Below are positions 8,445 to 16,586 of a stretch of 64,000 bases of DNA, piece after piece (the first letter of the stretch is position 1; the number at the start of each line of letters is the position of its first letter). Origin of the DNA: Elusimicrobiales bacterium (GTDB lineage Bacteria > Elusimicrobiota > Elusimicrobia > Elusimicrobiales > UBA9959); assembly GCA_028688015.1 (NCBI GenBank), contig JAQTZB010000002.1, positions 186,001 through 250,000 of the forward strand, given 5' to 3'. The notes under the pieces are model-generated. The model searched no databases and was not told where the DNA came from. It saw only the letters and a list, made by a program, of their open reading frames with translations. The position numbers and the translations under genes are program-made.

Positions 8445-9247
8445 AAAAACTCCTCCCGCTGATCCTCGCGCTGCCGCTGGCGGCCTGCACGCTCAACAAG
8501 ACCGCGGCCCGCGTCACCTCGGGCGTGGTGGACGCCGGCCTGCCGGCCGTCTTCTCCCAGTCCGACCCGCAGTACGTCAAAGAGGCGCTGCCCGCCAACC
8601 TGCAGCTGATGGAGATCCTGCTGGCGAGCGACCCGCAGAACAAGGCCATGCTGGTCAACGCCGCGCAGGGCTTCTGCGGCTACGCCTTCATGTTCCTCGA
8701 AGAGGAGTCGCCCGAGCGCGCCTCCGTCTTCTACCTGAAGGGCCAGGGCTACGCCGAGCGCGCGCTGAAGGGAGCCACCGCTGAGACGGCAAAAAAGAAG
8801 GACGCGCACCCGCTGTTCTGGCACACCTTCTGCAAGGCGCTCTACATGAACATCAACCGCGACAAGCCCGAGGCCGTCGCGGAGATCCCGACGCTGGAGC
8901 CGGCCGCGCTGAAGCTGCTGGAGCTGGACCCCGGCTACTATTACAACGCCGCCGAGGATATCCTGGGCGCCTACCACGCCATCCGCCCGCGCATGCTGGG
9001 CGGCAGCCCGGAGAAGGCCGCCGAACATTTCGAGAAAGCTCTCAAGGGCCCCGGCGCGGACTTCCTGCTGTCCAAGTACCTCTACGCCAAGATGGCCGCC
9101 GTGGCCGCGCAGGACGCGGACCTTTTCGAACGGCTGCTCAACGAGATAATTTCCGCCGAGCTCAAGGACGGGGACACCCGCCTGGCCAACGAAGTGGCCA
9201 AACAGAAAGCGCAAAGACTGCTGGAGAAAAAAGATGAACTTTTCTAA
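8441..9247 (+). CDS. TRAP transporter TatT-type lipoprotein
   Basis: A 268-residue lipoprotein, not a substrate-binding domain. The lipobox is LPLAAC, with the modified Cys at residue 17. The rest is all-helical and repeat-like: SPERASVFYLKGQGYAERALKG, LFWHTFCKALYMNINRDKPEAVAEIPTLEPAALKLLELDPGYYYNAAEDILGAYHAIRP, GGSPEKAAEHFEKAL. This pattern is that of the TatT family (T. pallidum Tp0956), an oligomeric periplasmic partner of a TRAP binding protein. The start is the ATG that overlaps the malQ stop; a longer upstream extension in this frame would be antisense-like filler. The downstream binding protein overlaps it by 14 nt, as expected for a TatT-TatP pair. Confidence 0.87.
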   Translation: MKKLLPLILALPLAACTLNKTAARVTSGVVDAGLPAVFSQSDPQYVKEALPANLQLMEILLASDPQNKAMLVNAAQGFCGYAFMFLEEESPERASVFYLKGQGYAERALKGATAETAKKKDAHPLFWHTFCKALYMNINRDKPEAVAEIPTLEPAALKLLELDPGYYYNAAEDILGAYHAIRPRMLGGSPEKAAEHFEKALKGPGADFLLSKYLYAKMAAVAAQDADLFERLLNEIISAELKDGDTRLANEVAKQKAQRLLEKKDELF

Positions 9248-10253
9248 AAGACTCGCTATATCCGCCGCCCTGCTGACCCTGGCCCTGCCGCTGCGGGCCC
9301 AGACCCCCGCGCCCATCACCATCAAGTTCGCCACGCTGGCGCCGGACGGCTCCACCTGGATGAAGGCCATGAAGAAATTCACCGACGAGGTCACGCTGAA
9401 GACCGCCGGCCGGGTGAAGTTCAAGGTCTACGCCGGCGGCGTCTCCGGCGAGGACAAGGACGTGGTGCGCAAGATCCGCCTGGGCCAGCTGCACGCCGGC
9501 GGCTTCACCGGCGTGGGCATTGGCGAGATGGCGCCGGAAGCCCGCCTGCTGGACACCCCATTCCTCTTCAAGAGCGCCGGCGAGATAGACCACGTCTACA
9601 AAACGATGGACGCCGATTTCCGCAGGATCTTCGAAAGCCACGGCTACGTGCTGCTGGGCTGGGCCGAGGTCGGCAACGTCAACATCTTCTCAAACACCCC
9701 GGTCACCCGGCCCGAAGACCTCAAGAACGTGAAGATGTGGCTCTGGGAGGGAGACCCGATAGCCGAGGCCACCTTCGAGGCGCTGCACATAAAGCCGATC
9801 CCGCTGTCCATCACCGACGTGATGACCTCGCTGCAGACCGGTATGATCAACGGCGTCTACGGCTCCCCCCTCTCCGTCATAGCGCTGCAGTGGTTCGCCC
9901 GAATGAAGTACGTTTTCTCCCTGCCGCTCACCAACGCCTCGGGCGCGGTGGTGATCTCCCGAAAGATGTTCGGCACGCTGACGCCGGAAGACCAGAAAGC
10001 CATGCTGGAGCTGGGCGACAAGCATTTCCGCGCCCTGACGCTGCAGAGCCGCAAGGAGAACGACCAGTCCGTCGGCATCCTGAAGAAGAAGGGCCTGATC
10101 TTCACCGAACCGGCCAGCCCCGCCGTGACCGCGGAGCTGGAGAAGGCCGGCGAAACCGCCCGCCAGGCCCTGGTGGGCAAGCTCTATTCCAAGGAGCTGC
10201 TGGAGAAGGTGGAGAACGCCCTCAAGGCTTTCCGCGAGCCCAAGAAGAAGTAG
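9234..10253 (+). CDS. TRAP transporter substrate-binding protein (DctP/TatP type)
   Basis: Periplasmic solute receptor, 339 residues with a signal peptide (cleavage near LRAQT, residue 22). The DctP fold is clear from IKFATLAPDGSTWMKAMKKF, the GGVSGEDKDVVRKIRLGQLHAGGFTG segment, and the hinge-region ITDVMTSLQTGMINGVYGSP. In most DctP proteins an Arg in a K-x-R motif before the second lobe holds the ligand carboxylate. Here the equivalent stretch reads NVKMWLWEGDP with no Arg, hinting at a ligand that is not a simple C4-dicarboxylate. The membrane subunits DctQ and DctM are not adjacent; the only ones in the window are at 18.0-19.8 kb. A terminator follows at 10324. Confidence 0.92.
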   Translation: MNFSKRLAISAALLTLALPLRAQTPAPITIKFATLAPDGSTWMKAMKKFTDEVTLKTAGRVKFKVYAGGVSGEDKDVVRKIRLGQLHAGGFTGVGIGEMAPEARLLDTPFLFKSAGEIDHVYKTMDADFRRIFESHGYVLLGWAEVGNVNIFSNTPVTRPEDLKNVKMWLWEGDPIAEATFEALHIKPIPLSITDVMTSLQTGMINGVYGSPLSVIALQWFARMKYVFSLPLTNASGAVVISRKMFGTLTPEDQKAMLELGDKHFRALTLQSRKENDQSVGILKKKGLIFTEPASPAVTAELEKAGETARQALVGKLYSKELLEKVENALKAFREPKKK

Positions 10254-10323
10254 TTTGTGCAATAAGTTCCGGCGATGATGTCCGCCGCCCCGGCCGCCGG
10301 GGAAACCGCGCGCGAGCGCTGAT

Positions 10324-10358
10324 GACCTCTACCCCCGAAGGTAGAGGTCTTTAATTTT
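10324..10358 (+). terminator. Rho-independent terminator
   Basis: A perfect 10-bp stem, GACCTCTACC with GGTAGAGGTC, loop CCCGAA, then TTTAATTTT. It closes the ridA-malQ-TRAP transcription unit 71 nt after the binding-protein stop. The stem ends just before the AGGAGA ribosome site of the antiporter gene. Confidence 0.85.
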
Positions 10359-10367
10359 AGGAGAACT

Positions 10368-11501
10368 ATGGAACCTGACAAGCTACCTTTAGTCGCGGGC
10401 TTTATCATCTTCGCGGCCAGCGTGCTAAGCCTTAAGCTGGGAGTCTCGGTGGCCATCTTCGAGATACTCTTCGGCCTCGCTGCCGGCGCCTTCGGCCTGG
10501 AGGCCGGGAACTGGATGGTTTATATCGCCGGGTTCGGCGGCATCGTGCTGACCTTCCTCGCCGGGTCCGAGGTGGACGTCAGGCTGTTAAAAGAAAACTT
10601 CAGGCAGGCGGCCCTGTTGAGCGCGCTCTCCTTCCTCGCCCCGCTGGCGGCGGGCTACCTGTTCTGCCGCTACGCCGCGGGCTGGGACCATGGCGCGGCG
10701 CTGCTGGCCGGGATAGCCCTGTCGGAGACTTCCCTCGCCGTAGTCTATTCGGTGCTCACCGAAACCGGGCTGAACCGCTCCCGCACCGGCAAGCTGCTGA
10801 TGGCCTGCACCTTCCTGACCAACACGCTCACCGCCCTGGCGCTGAGTCTGGCCTTCCTCAAACCCGGCCTCCACACGCTGTTCTTCACGGCGGTTTCGGG
10901 CACCTTCCTGTTCTTCGCGTGGCACTTTTCGGCAGCCCTGCTCTCCCACCCCGCCCTCTCCGGCAAGGTGATAGAGCCGGAGATTAAATACATCTTCTTC
11001 GTCTTGCTGGCCTTCGTGTACCTGGCCGGCCTGGGCGCCGGCCAGTCCATGCTCCCGGCCTTCCTGTTCGGGCTGGCGATGAGCGGCCACTTCTCCGGGA
11101 ACGCCGGCGGCGACGCCGTAAAAAGCAGGCTGCGCACCGTGGCCTACGCCTTCATAACCCCTTTCTTCTTCATAGTGGCCGGCATGAAGGTCTCCCTGCC
11201 GGCGCTGCGGGGGGCGGCGTGGGTATTCGCGGCGCTGTTCCTGCTGCGGCAGCTGGCGAAGTGGGCGGCCGTCTACTTCCCGGCGAGGACGCTGTTCCGT
11301 TCGAACCGGGGCTATTCCACGCTGCTGATGTCCACGGGGCTTACCTTCGGGCTGATGGCGGCCCTGTTCGGGCTGAACGCGGGGATCCTGGACCAGACCC
11401 GCTACTCGGTGCTGACCGGTGTGCTGATAGCCAGCGCCGTGCTGCCGGCCTTCGCCGCCCAGCGCTGGTTTGCGCCCAAGGAAGACGAGGACTTGGCCTG
11501 A
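10368..11501 (+). CDS. CPA2-family cation:proton antiporter (membrane domain only)
   Basis: Polytopic inner-membrane protein of 377 residues with about 11-12 hydrophobic segments and a short charged tail (KEDEDLA). The layout fits the Na+/H+ exchanger superfamily (CPA2): a GFGGIVLTFLAGSEVD segment early on, as in KefB/NhaS-like proteins where a Leu-x-Glu or Ala-Gly-x-Glu follows the second or third helix, then ALLAGIALSETSLAVVYSVLTETG and FFIVAGMKVSL. There is no C-terminal RCK/TrkA-N domain, so it is not a Kef-type glutathione-gated channel. AGGAGA stands 6 nt before the ATG. It is isolated by the terminator upstream and a new -10 element downstream. Ion specificity is not evident. Confidence 0.82.
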   Translation: MEPDKLPLVAGFIIFAASVLSLKLGVSVAIFEILFGLAAGAFGLEAGNWMVYIAGFGGIVLTFLAGSEVDVRLLKENFRQAALLSALSFLAPLAAGYLFCRYAAGWDHGAALLAGIALSETSLAVVYSVLTETGLNRSRTGKLLMACTFLTNTLTALALSLAFLKPGLHTLFFTAVSGTFLFFAWHFSAALLSHPALSGKVIEPEIKYIFFVLLAFVYLAGLGAGQSMLPAFLFGLAMSGHFSGNAGGDAVKSRLRTVAYAFITPFFFIVAGMKVSLPALRGAAWVFAALFLLRQLAKWAAVYFPARTLFRSNRGYSTLLMSTGLTFGLMAALFGLNAGILDQTRYSVLTGVLIASAVLPAFAAQRWFAPKEDEDLA

Positions 11502-11536
11502 GGGCGCCGGCCGGGGTATAATTACCCGGTCCCTTT

Positions 11537-12511
11537 ATGAAGCTCACCGCCTCGCTGCGCGAAAGATTTTACCGGTTCATCCGGAGGCTGCCCTTCCCGC
11601 TGCGGCGCGGCCTGCTGCTGCGCCGGGACTGCTACTTCCCGATGGGCGCCACCGTCTGCGTGGAGATCTCCCAGTGCAACCTGAAATGCGTCATGTGCCC
11701 CCGGGGCGGCCTGCACGGCCTGAAGAACGAGCGGCGCGGCCAGATGCCCCCGGAGCTTTTCCGGCGGATCATAGACAAGTTCCTGGCGGAGAAGGTGGAG
11801 GTGGCCGAGCTTTGGTTCGCCGACTGGGGCGAGCCGCTGCTGAATCCCGCCTTTCCAGAAATGGCCCGCTGCGCCAGGACCCTGCTCCCCGGCGCCAGGC
11901 TGACGCTCTTCACCAACCTGACCTGCCTGCCCGACCCGGAGGCCGTGGCCGGCGCGGGCCTGGACATCATAGAGGTCTCGCTGTCAGGGATGACGCAGGA
12001 AGTCTACGGGCGCAACCACGTCGGCGGAGACCTGGGCAGGGTGCTGGCCAACCTCGACGCGCTGGACGCGGCGCGCAAGCGTCTGGGCAGCGCCACGGAG
12101 ATAGCGCTGAAGTTCCACCAGTACGTCTACAACGCCGCCGACTCCGCGCAGGCCGAGGCGCTCTGCCGCGCGCGCGGCTTTGTTTTCAAGCCGGTCCGCT
12201 GCTATATCTCCAGCGTGGAAGGCAACGCGGCCTTCCAGCGGGAAAAAGAGAAATTTTCCGAATTTTACGCCGGGTTTATAGATATGGAGCGGGAAGCGGC
12301 CATGGTCAGGACGCTGCCCGGACCGCGCGACTGCATCATGAAGCGCAGCATGGTGACCATAGATTTCGACGGCCGCCTGTACCCCTGCTGCGGCGTCTAC
12401 GAGGAGCGCAACCTCATGGGGTCTATCTTCGACGTGAAGATCCTGGACATCCCCGCCCTGACGCCGCCCGTCTGCGGCGTCTGCGCGAACACCCCGATCA
12501 GCTGGCGCTGA
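11537..12511 (+). CDS. Radical SAM/SPASM domain enzyme
   Basis: A 324-residue radical-SAM protein. The [4Fe-4S]-SAM site is CNLKCVMC (C-x3-C-x2-C) near residue 53, followed by WFADWGEPLLNP in place of the usual GGEP motif. The C-terminal part has a cysteine-rich SPASM-like region: DCIMKRSMVTIDFDGRLYPCC and then VCGVCANTP. Such enzymes modify peptides or small substrates; no precursor-peptide gene is apparent beside it. A TATAAT lies 14 nt before the ATG (11517-11522) with no clear Shine-Dalgarno. It converges with fhs, only 8 nt apart. The substrate is unknown. Confidence 0.88.
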   Translation: MKLTASLRERFYRFIRRLPFPLRRGLLLRRDCYFPMGATVCVEISQCNLKCVMCPRGGLHGLKNERRGQMPPELFRRIIDKFLAEKVEVAELWFADWGEPLLNPAFPEMARCARTLLPGARLTLFTNLTCLPDPEAVAGAGLDIIEVSLSGMTQEVYGRNHVGGDLGRVLANLDALDAARKRLGSATEIALKFHQYVYNAADSAQAEALCRARGFVFKPVRCYISSVEGNAAFQREKEKFSEFYAGFIDMEREAAMVRTLPGPRDCIMKRSMVTIDFDGRLYPCCGVYEERNLMGSIFDVKILDIPALTPPVCGVCANTPISWR

Positions 12512-12519
12512 GCGCCGAC

Positions 12520-14193
12520 TCAGAACAGGCCGGTTATGTTGCCCTGCTCGTCGATGTCAATATTTTCCGACGCGGGATGCTCGGGCAGGCCCGGCATGCG
12601 CATGATGTCGCCGGTAATGGGGATGATGAACCCCGCGCCCGAGGCTATCTCTATCTCGCGCACCGTCACGACGAAGTCCTTGGGGCGGCCGATCAGGTCC
12701 GGGTTGTCCGACAGCGACTTCTGCGTCTTGGCGATGCAGACCGGCAGCTTGTCGAGGCCGAGGCTGGTTATCTTCTCCAGGTCCTTCTTAGCCCTGGCAG
12801 TGTAGTCGATGTGGGCCGCGCCGTACATCTTGGAGGCGATGGCCTCTATCTTCCTCTCCACCGGCCATTCCCATTCGTAGACCGGCTTGAAGCCGCAGGA
12901 AGCCCTGGACTCCACGGCCTTCGCCACCAGCTCCGCCAGCTCCACGGCGCCGGCCCCGCCCTGCCCCCAGACATCGGCCACGGCCACCGGGACGCCCAGT
13001 TCGGCGCACTTGGCCTTCACCACCGCGATCTCCTCGTCGGTATCCGAAATGAACTTATTGAGGGCTATCACGGGCGACAGCTCGAACTGCTTCATATTCT
13101 CCACGTGCTTCTCGAGGTTCTCGAGCCCCTTCTTCACCGCGGCCGGGTCCGGCCTGTTCAGTTCCTTCAGCCCCACGCCGCCGTGGTATTTGAGGGCGCG
13201 CACGGTAGCAACCAGCACGGCCGCGCTGGGGCACAGCCCGGCGTAGCGGCACTTGATGTCCAGGAATTTTTCCGCGCCCAGCTCGAAGGCGAAACCCGCC
13301 TCGGTAACGACGTAGTCGGACAGGGAGAGGCCCATGCGCGTGGCGATGATGGAGTTGCAGCCGTGCGCGATATTGGCGAACGGCCCCCCGTGGATGATGG
13401 CCGGCGTGCCTTCGCTGGTCTGCACCAGGTTGGGCATCAGGGCGTCCTTGAGCAGGGCGGCCATGGCGCCGTTGGCCTTCAGGTCGCGGGCGTAAACCGG
13501 CTTCCTGTCGTAGGTGTAGCCCACGAAGATATTGCCGAGCTTCTCTTTGAGGTGCCGCAGGTCGTCGGAGAGGCAGAAGATGGCCATCACCTCGGAGGCG
13601 GCCACGATGTCGAAGCCGGTCTCGCGCGGCACGCCGCTCATGGTGCCGCCCAGGCCCACGATGATCTTGCGCAGCGAGCGGTCGTTCATGTCCATCACGC
13701 GCTTCCAGGTGACGGTGCGCGGGTCCAGGCCCAGGTTGTTCTTCTTGTTCTGGATATTGTTGTCGATGATGGCGGCCAGCAGGTTGTGCGCCTTCTCGAT
13801 GGCGGCGAAGTCGCCGGTGAAATGCAGGTTGATGTCCTCCATGGGCAGCACCTGCGAGCGGCCGCCGCCGGTGGCGCCGCCCTTGATGCCGAACACCGGG
13901 CCGAGCGACGGCTCGCGCAGCACGACGGTGGTCTTTTTGCCCAGCCTGTTGAGGCCCAGCGTGAGGCCGATGGAAACGGTGGTCTTGCCCTCGCCGGCCG
14001 GCGTCGGGGAAATGGCGGAGACCAGCACCAGTTTGCCGCGGCGGGCCTTTTCCGGATCTATCAGTTTCAGCGGCAGCTTGGCCTTGTACTTGCCGAAATG
14101 GTGCAGGTCGTCGGCCGGCACGCCGAGGCGCTCCGCTATCCCGTTGATATGCTTGAGCTTGATCGTCCTTGCTATCTCTATGTCGGTAGGCAT
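12520..14193 (-). CDS. fhs: Formate-tetrahydrofolate ligase
   Basis: Makes 10-formyl-THF from formate, THF and ATP; used in one-carbon supply and in the methyl branch of the acetyl-CoA pathway. Full length at 557 residues. The ATP loop PTPAGEGKTT (63-72), EPSLGPVFGIKGGATGGG, the FTGDFAAIEKAHNLLAAIIDN segment and PFANIAHGCNS are all canonical. GGAGGGG precedes the ATG. No folD or other acetyl-CoA pathway gene is in the window, so assimilatory versus catabolic use cannot be told. It stands alone on the minus strand between a radical-SAM gene and a methyltransferase gene. Confidence 0.97.
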   Translation of the reverse strand: MPTDIEIARTIKLKHINGIAERLGVPADDLHHFGKYKAKLPLKLIDPEKARRGKLVLVSAISPTPAGEGKTTVSIGLTLGLNRLGKKTTVVLREPSLGPVFGIKGGATGGGRSQVLPMEDINLHFTGDFAAIEKAHNLLAAIIDNNIQNKKNNLGLDPRTVTWKRVMDMNDRSLRKIIVGLGGTMSGVPRETGFDIVAASEVMAIFCLSDDLRHLKEKLGNIFVGYTYDRKPVYARDLKANGAMAALLKDALMPNLVQTSEGTPAIIHGGPFANIAHGCNSIIATRMGLSLSDYVVTEAGFAFELGAEKFLDIKCRYAGLCPSAAVLVATVRALKYHGGVGLKELNRPDPAAVKKGLENLEKHVENMKQFELSPVIALNKFISDTDEEIAVVKAKCAELGVPVAVADVWGQGGAGAVELAELVAKAVESRASCGFKPVYEWEWPVERKIEAIASKMYGAAHIDYTARAKKDLEKITSLGLDKLPVCIAKTQKSLSDNPDLIGRPKDFVVTVREIEIASGAGFIIPITGDIMRMPGLPEHPASENIDIDEQGNITGLF

Positions 14194-14231
14194 CTTCCCC
14201 TCCTTGCTGAAACTTCCGCCGGCGTACCGGC

Positions 14232-15035
14232 TCAGCCGGGCAGGCGTACCGCGCCTATGCCCATGCCGTCCTGCGCCCGGTCTTTTACGTATTCGGTGCG
14301 CGTCCCGGGCAGCGGATAGTCGCGCCAGAAGCGGCTGACCTCCACGCCCGGCCGCGCAGCGCAGGGCTGTATATCGTGGAAAGCTATCACGCCGCCCGGC
14401 CGCACGAACCCGGAGTAGCGTTCGTAGTCAGCCTTGACCCCCTCGTAACTGTGATCCCCGTCGATAAAGAGCAGGTCCAGCCGCCTGCCGCCCAGGGCCT
14501 CCCCGAAGCGCCGCAGCGATTCGGAAGAGCGGGAATCCCCGTCCAGCAGTACCAACTCCCGGCCTGGGCCCTTCATGGCCCGCAGCAGGGGGCGCCGCCA
14601 GAAGGCCCTGTTAAGGGCGGACAGCTCGCCGCTGAACGCGGCGCCCGGCAGGTCCAGGCTTATCACCAGCGCGTCCTGGGCCGAGGCGGCGCAGAGCAGG
14701 GCCAGCGTGCCGCCCTGCGCCCGGCCTATCTCCCCCACCGCGCGCGGGGGCTCCGGGAAACTTTTCAGGAAGGGCAGGATCTCCTCCCGGTGCTGCAGCG
14801 CGCCGGCCAGCCACGCGCCCGCGCCGAAGACGAAGTCCGCCGCCGCCCCGGGGTCCCGCGCCGCCAGCGTCCGGAGGCGCAGCAGGCAGTAGAGGTAGTA
14901 CCCGGCGGGCACCAGGGCCAGCAGGGCCGCGAAAAAGGCGGCCGCGGCCCACAGCCCCGCCAGCGCCGCGGCCAGCGCCGCCAGCAGCAGGGCCAGCGCC
15001 GCCTGTATCCCCCGTACCAGGAACTTTACCGCCAC
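14232..15035 (-). CDS. Membrane-linked class I methyltransferase (Methyltransf_24/CmcI-like)
   Basis: A 267-residue protein with two hydrophobic segments at about residues 8-47, then a soluble domain. Motifs of the CmcI/Methyltransf_24 group are visible: GEIGRAQGG for SAM binding, LLFIDGDHSYEGVKADYERY, and VRPGGVIAFHDIQPCAARPGV. Such proteins are O-methyltransferases or hydroxylase-like enzymes acting on glycans or antibiotics. The N-terminal membrane anchor is atypical and would place the catalytic domain at the membrane. It lies 11 nt downstream of the ferritin gene, though no functional link is evident. Confidence 0.78.
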   Translation of the reverse strand: MAVKFLVRGIQAALALLLAALAAALAGLWAAAAFFAALLALVPAGYYLYCLLRLRTLAARDPGAAADFVFGAGAWLAGALQHREEILPFLKSFPEPPRAVGEIGRAQGGTLALLCAASAQDALVISLDLPGAAFSGELSALNRAFWRRPLLRAMKGPGRELVLLDGDSRSSESLRRFGEALGGRRLDLLFIDGDHSYEGVKADYERYSGFVRPGGVIAFHDIQPCAARPGVEVSRFWRDYPLPGTRTEYVKDRAQDGMGIGAVRLPG

Positions 15036-15046
15036 TTGCCGCCGCG

Positions 15047-15577
15047 TCAGGCCTGCGCGCCGCCGGCGGGCTGGGTGCTGTCAACGAAGACGCGGGTGGA
15101 AAGTTCCTTATCCAGCATGAACAGGCCTTCCTTGGACTCGCCGATGAGCTTAAGCTTGTCGGCTATCTCCGAGGAATTGGCTTCCTCTTCCACCTGCTCG
15201 TCCACGAACCAGTTCAGCATGCTGGCGGTGGCGTGGTCGCGCTCGGCCAAAGCTATATCCATGATATTGTTGATCATGGCGCTGACTTTCTGCTCGTGCT
15301 CGTAGGCGGCCTCGAACATGGCGAGCGGGCTTTTCCAGTCGGTGGTCACGCCCTCTATGGACGGCATCACGGAATGGCCGCCGCGCTCCAGCACGAACTT
15401 GTAGAACTTCATGGCGTGGGTCATCTCCTCCTGCGCCTGCACGTAAAGCCAGTTAGCCAGGCCCTTCAGGTTCAGTTCGGTGCACTTGGCCGACATGCCC
15501 AGGTAAAGGTAGGCCGAGTAAAGTTCGGCGTTGACCTGCTTGTTGATGGCTTCTTCCACTTTCTTGTTAATTTTCAT
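15047..15577 (-). CDS. ftnA: Ferritin
   Basis: Iron-storage 24-mer subunit with ferroxidase activity, 176 residues. The ferroxidase ligands are in place: E18 (NAELYSAYLYL), E51 and H54 (QAQEEMTHAMKFY), and Glu/Gln residues in the AAYEHEQKVS and VDEQVEEEA helices. No heme-binding Met suggests bacterioferritin. The start is the ATG at 15577, preceded by AGGAGG at ideal spacing; an upstream in-frame ATG at 15637 lacks a ribosome site and adds a non-homologous tail. A small GC hairpin lies in the leader. Iron storage and oxygen defence would go with the flavodiiron protein. Confidence 0.96.
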   Translation of the reverse strand: MKINKKVEEAINKQVNAELYSAYLYLGMSAKCTELNLKGLANWLYVQAQEEMTHAMKFYKFVLERGGHSVMPSIEGVTTDWKSPLAMFEAAYEHEQKVSAMINNIMDIALAERDHATASMLNWFVDEQVEEEANSSEIADKLKLIGESKEGLFMLDKELSTRVFVDSTQPAGGAQA

Positions 15578-15605
15578 GGGGGTTCCTCCTGACTCGCTAA
15601 AGCGC

Positions 15606-15622
15606 GGCGGGCAGCGCCCGCC
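15606..15622 (-). promoter_or_regulatory. Hairpin in the ferritin leader
   Basis: GGCGGGC-AGC-GCCCGCC is a perfect 7-bp inverted repeat in the 5' leader of the ferritin gene, about 28 nt before its ATG. Minus-strand TATCAT (about 15633-15628) is a possible -10. The hairpin could affect mRNA stability or be a regulator site; nothing in it matches a Fur box that I recognise. Confidence 0.4.
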
Positions 15623-15680
15623 GTCTTTATGATACAAAAATAGCCGCGCGCTTTCACAAGCGACGGCGGGGCCATTTTGG

Positions 15681-15686
15681 TATCAT
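15681..15686 (+). promoter_or_regulatory. -10-like element directly before a GT2 gene (leaderless)
   Basis: TATCAT lies 6 nt before the ATG at 15693, and CATAAT overlaps it 3 nt from the ATG. A transcript from either would begin at or just before the start codon. No Shine-Dalgarno is present. Confidence 0.45.
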
Positions 15687-15692
15687 AATCCT

Positions 15693-16580
15693 ATGCAAAA
15701 AGCCGCCAAAGAGGCCGGGACGCTAAGCGTGATAGTGCCGGTGTACAGCCGCGACGCCTATCTCTCGGAAATGCTGGAAAAGCTGTTCCTGCCGGGCATC
15801 CGGGCCAACTGCCCGCCCGGGACCGAGCTGGTCATCGTGGACGACTGCTCGCCGCTGAAAGCGGAAACGGCCGCGCTGGCAGCGGCCGCGGGTGAGTGGG
15901 CGGACGTCAAATTTTTGCGCAACACCGAGAACCTGGGCTACCTGCGCTCTATCAACGCGGGGCTGAACCTCGCCACAGGCCGGCGCCTGCTGCTCTGCAA
16001 CAGCGACACGCGCCTGGCGCCCGGCGCGCTGGACAGGCTGGAAGCCGCCCTGGACTCAGAGCCGCGGCTGGGCATAGCCGGACCGGTGTCCAACGGGGCC
16101 TATAATTCAGTAATGCAGGCCGCGGCCGGCCTGCCGGAGCCGCTCAAATCCTTCGCCCCCGAAGAACTGGCCCGCTTCGACGCTTACGGCGCGGCGCTGG
16201 CCGCCCGCCGCCTGCCCCGCGCAGAGGCCGGCTGGCTGCTGGGCTTCTGCACGCTGATGAAGCGCGAGGTGCTGGGCGACGTGGGCCTGTTCGACGAGGG
16301 CTTCGGCTTCGGCTACCTGGAAGAGCTGGACTACGCCATCAGGGCCCGCCGCGCCGGCTGGAAGCTGGCCGTGGTCCCGGACGCTTTCGTATTCCACGGC
16401 GGGCTGCGCAAGGGCCTGCAGTTCGCCGGCGCCAACGCCGGCTCGCAGACCGGCCGCGCCGCGCCGGTAAAGACTTTCTTCCGCATCATGAAGGGCTTGT
16501 CCTACCTGAAAAAGAAATACGGCAAAGAAGTAGTCGGCATTCCGCAGGACGCGGAAGGCGCGGCTAAAAAAGGTTTCTAG
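15693..16580 (+). CDS. Glycosyltransferase family 2
   Basis: Cytoplasmic inverting GT-A glycosyltransferase, 295 residues, probably rhamnosyl- or similar sugar transfer to a surface glycan. Visible parts: LSVIVPVYSRDAYL (nucleotide-binding strand), ELVIVDDCSPL, LLLCNSDTRLAPGAL (the D-x-D equivalent being NSDT), GFCTLMKREVLGDVGLFDEGFGFGYLEELDYAIRARRAGW (acceptor loop with the catalytic E-D of the GT2 family). It stands alone, convergent with the B12 radical-SAM gene (6 nt apart), 24 kb from the main glycan locus. No TM segment. Confidence 0.9.
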   Translation: MQKAAKEAGTLSVIVPVYSRDAYLSEMLEKLFLPGIRANCPPGTELVIVDDCSPLKAETAALAAAAGEWADVKFLRNTENLGYLRSINAGLNLATGRRLLLCNSDTRLAPGALDRLEAALDSEPRLGIAGPVSNGAYNSVMQAAAGLPEPLKSFAPEELARFDAYGAALAARRLPRAEAGWLLGFCTLMKREVLGDVGLFDEGFGFGYLEELDYAIRARRAGWKLAVVPDAFVFHGGLRKGLQFAGANAGSQTGRAAPVKTFFRIMKGLSYLKKKYGKEVVGIPQDAEGAAKKGF

Positions 16581-16586
16581 GAAAAT

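Noticed and set aside
13532-14338. A plus-strand gene of 268 codons opposite fhs
   Set aside because: Antisense to the N-terminal half of fhs, which has all conserved motifs.
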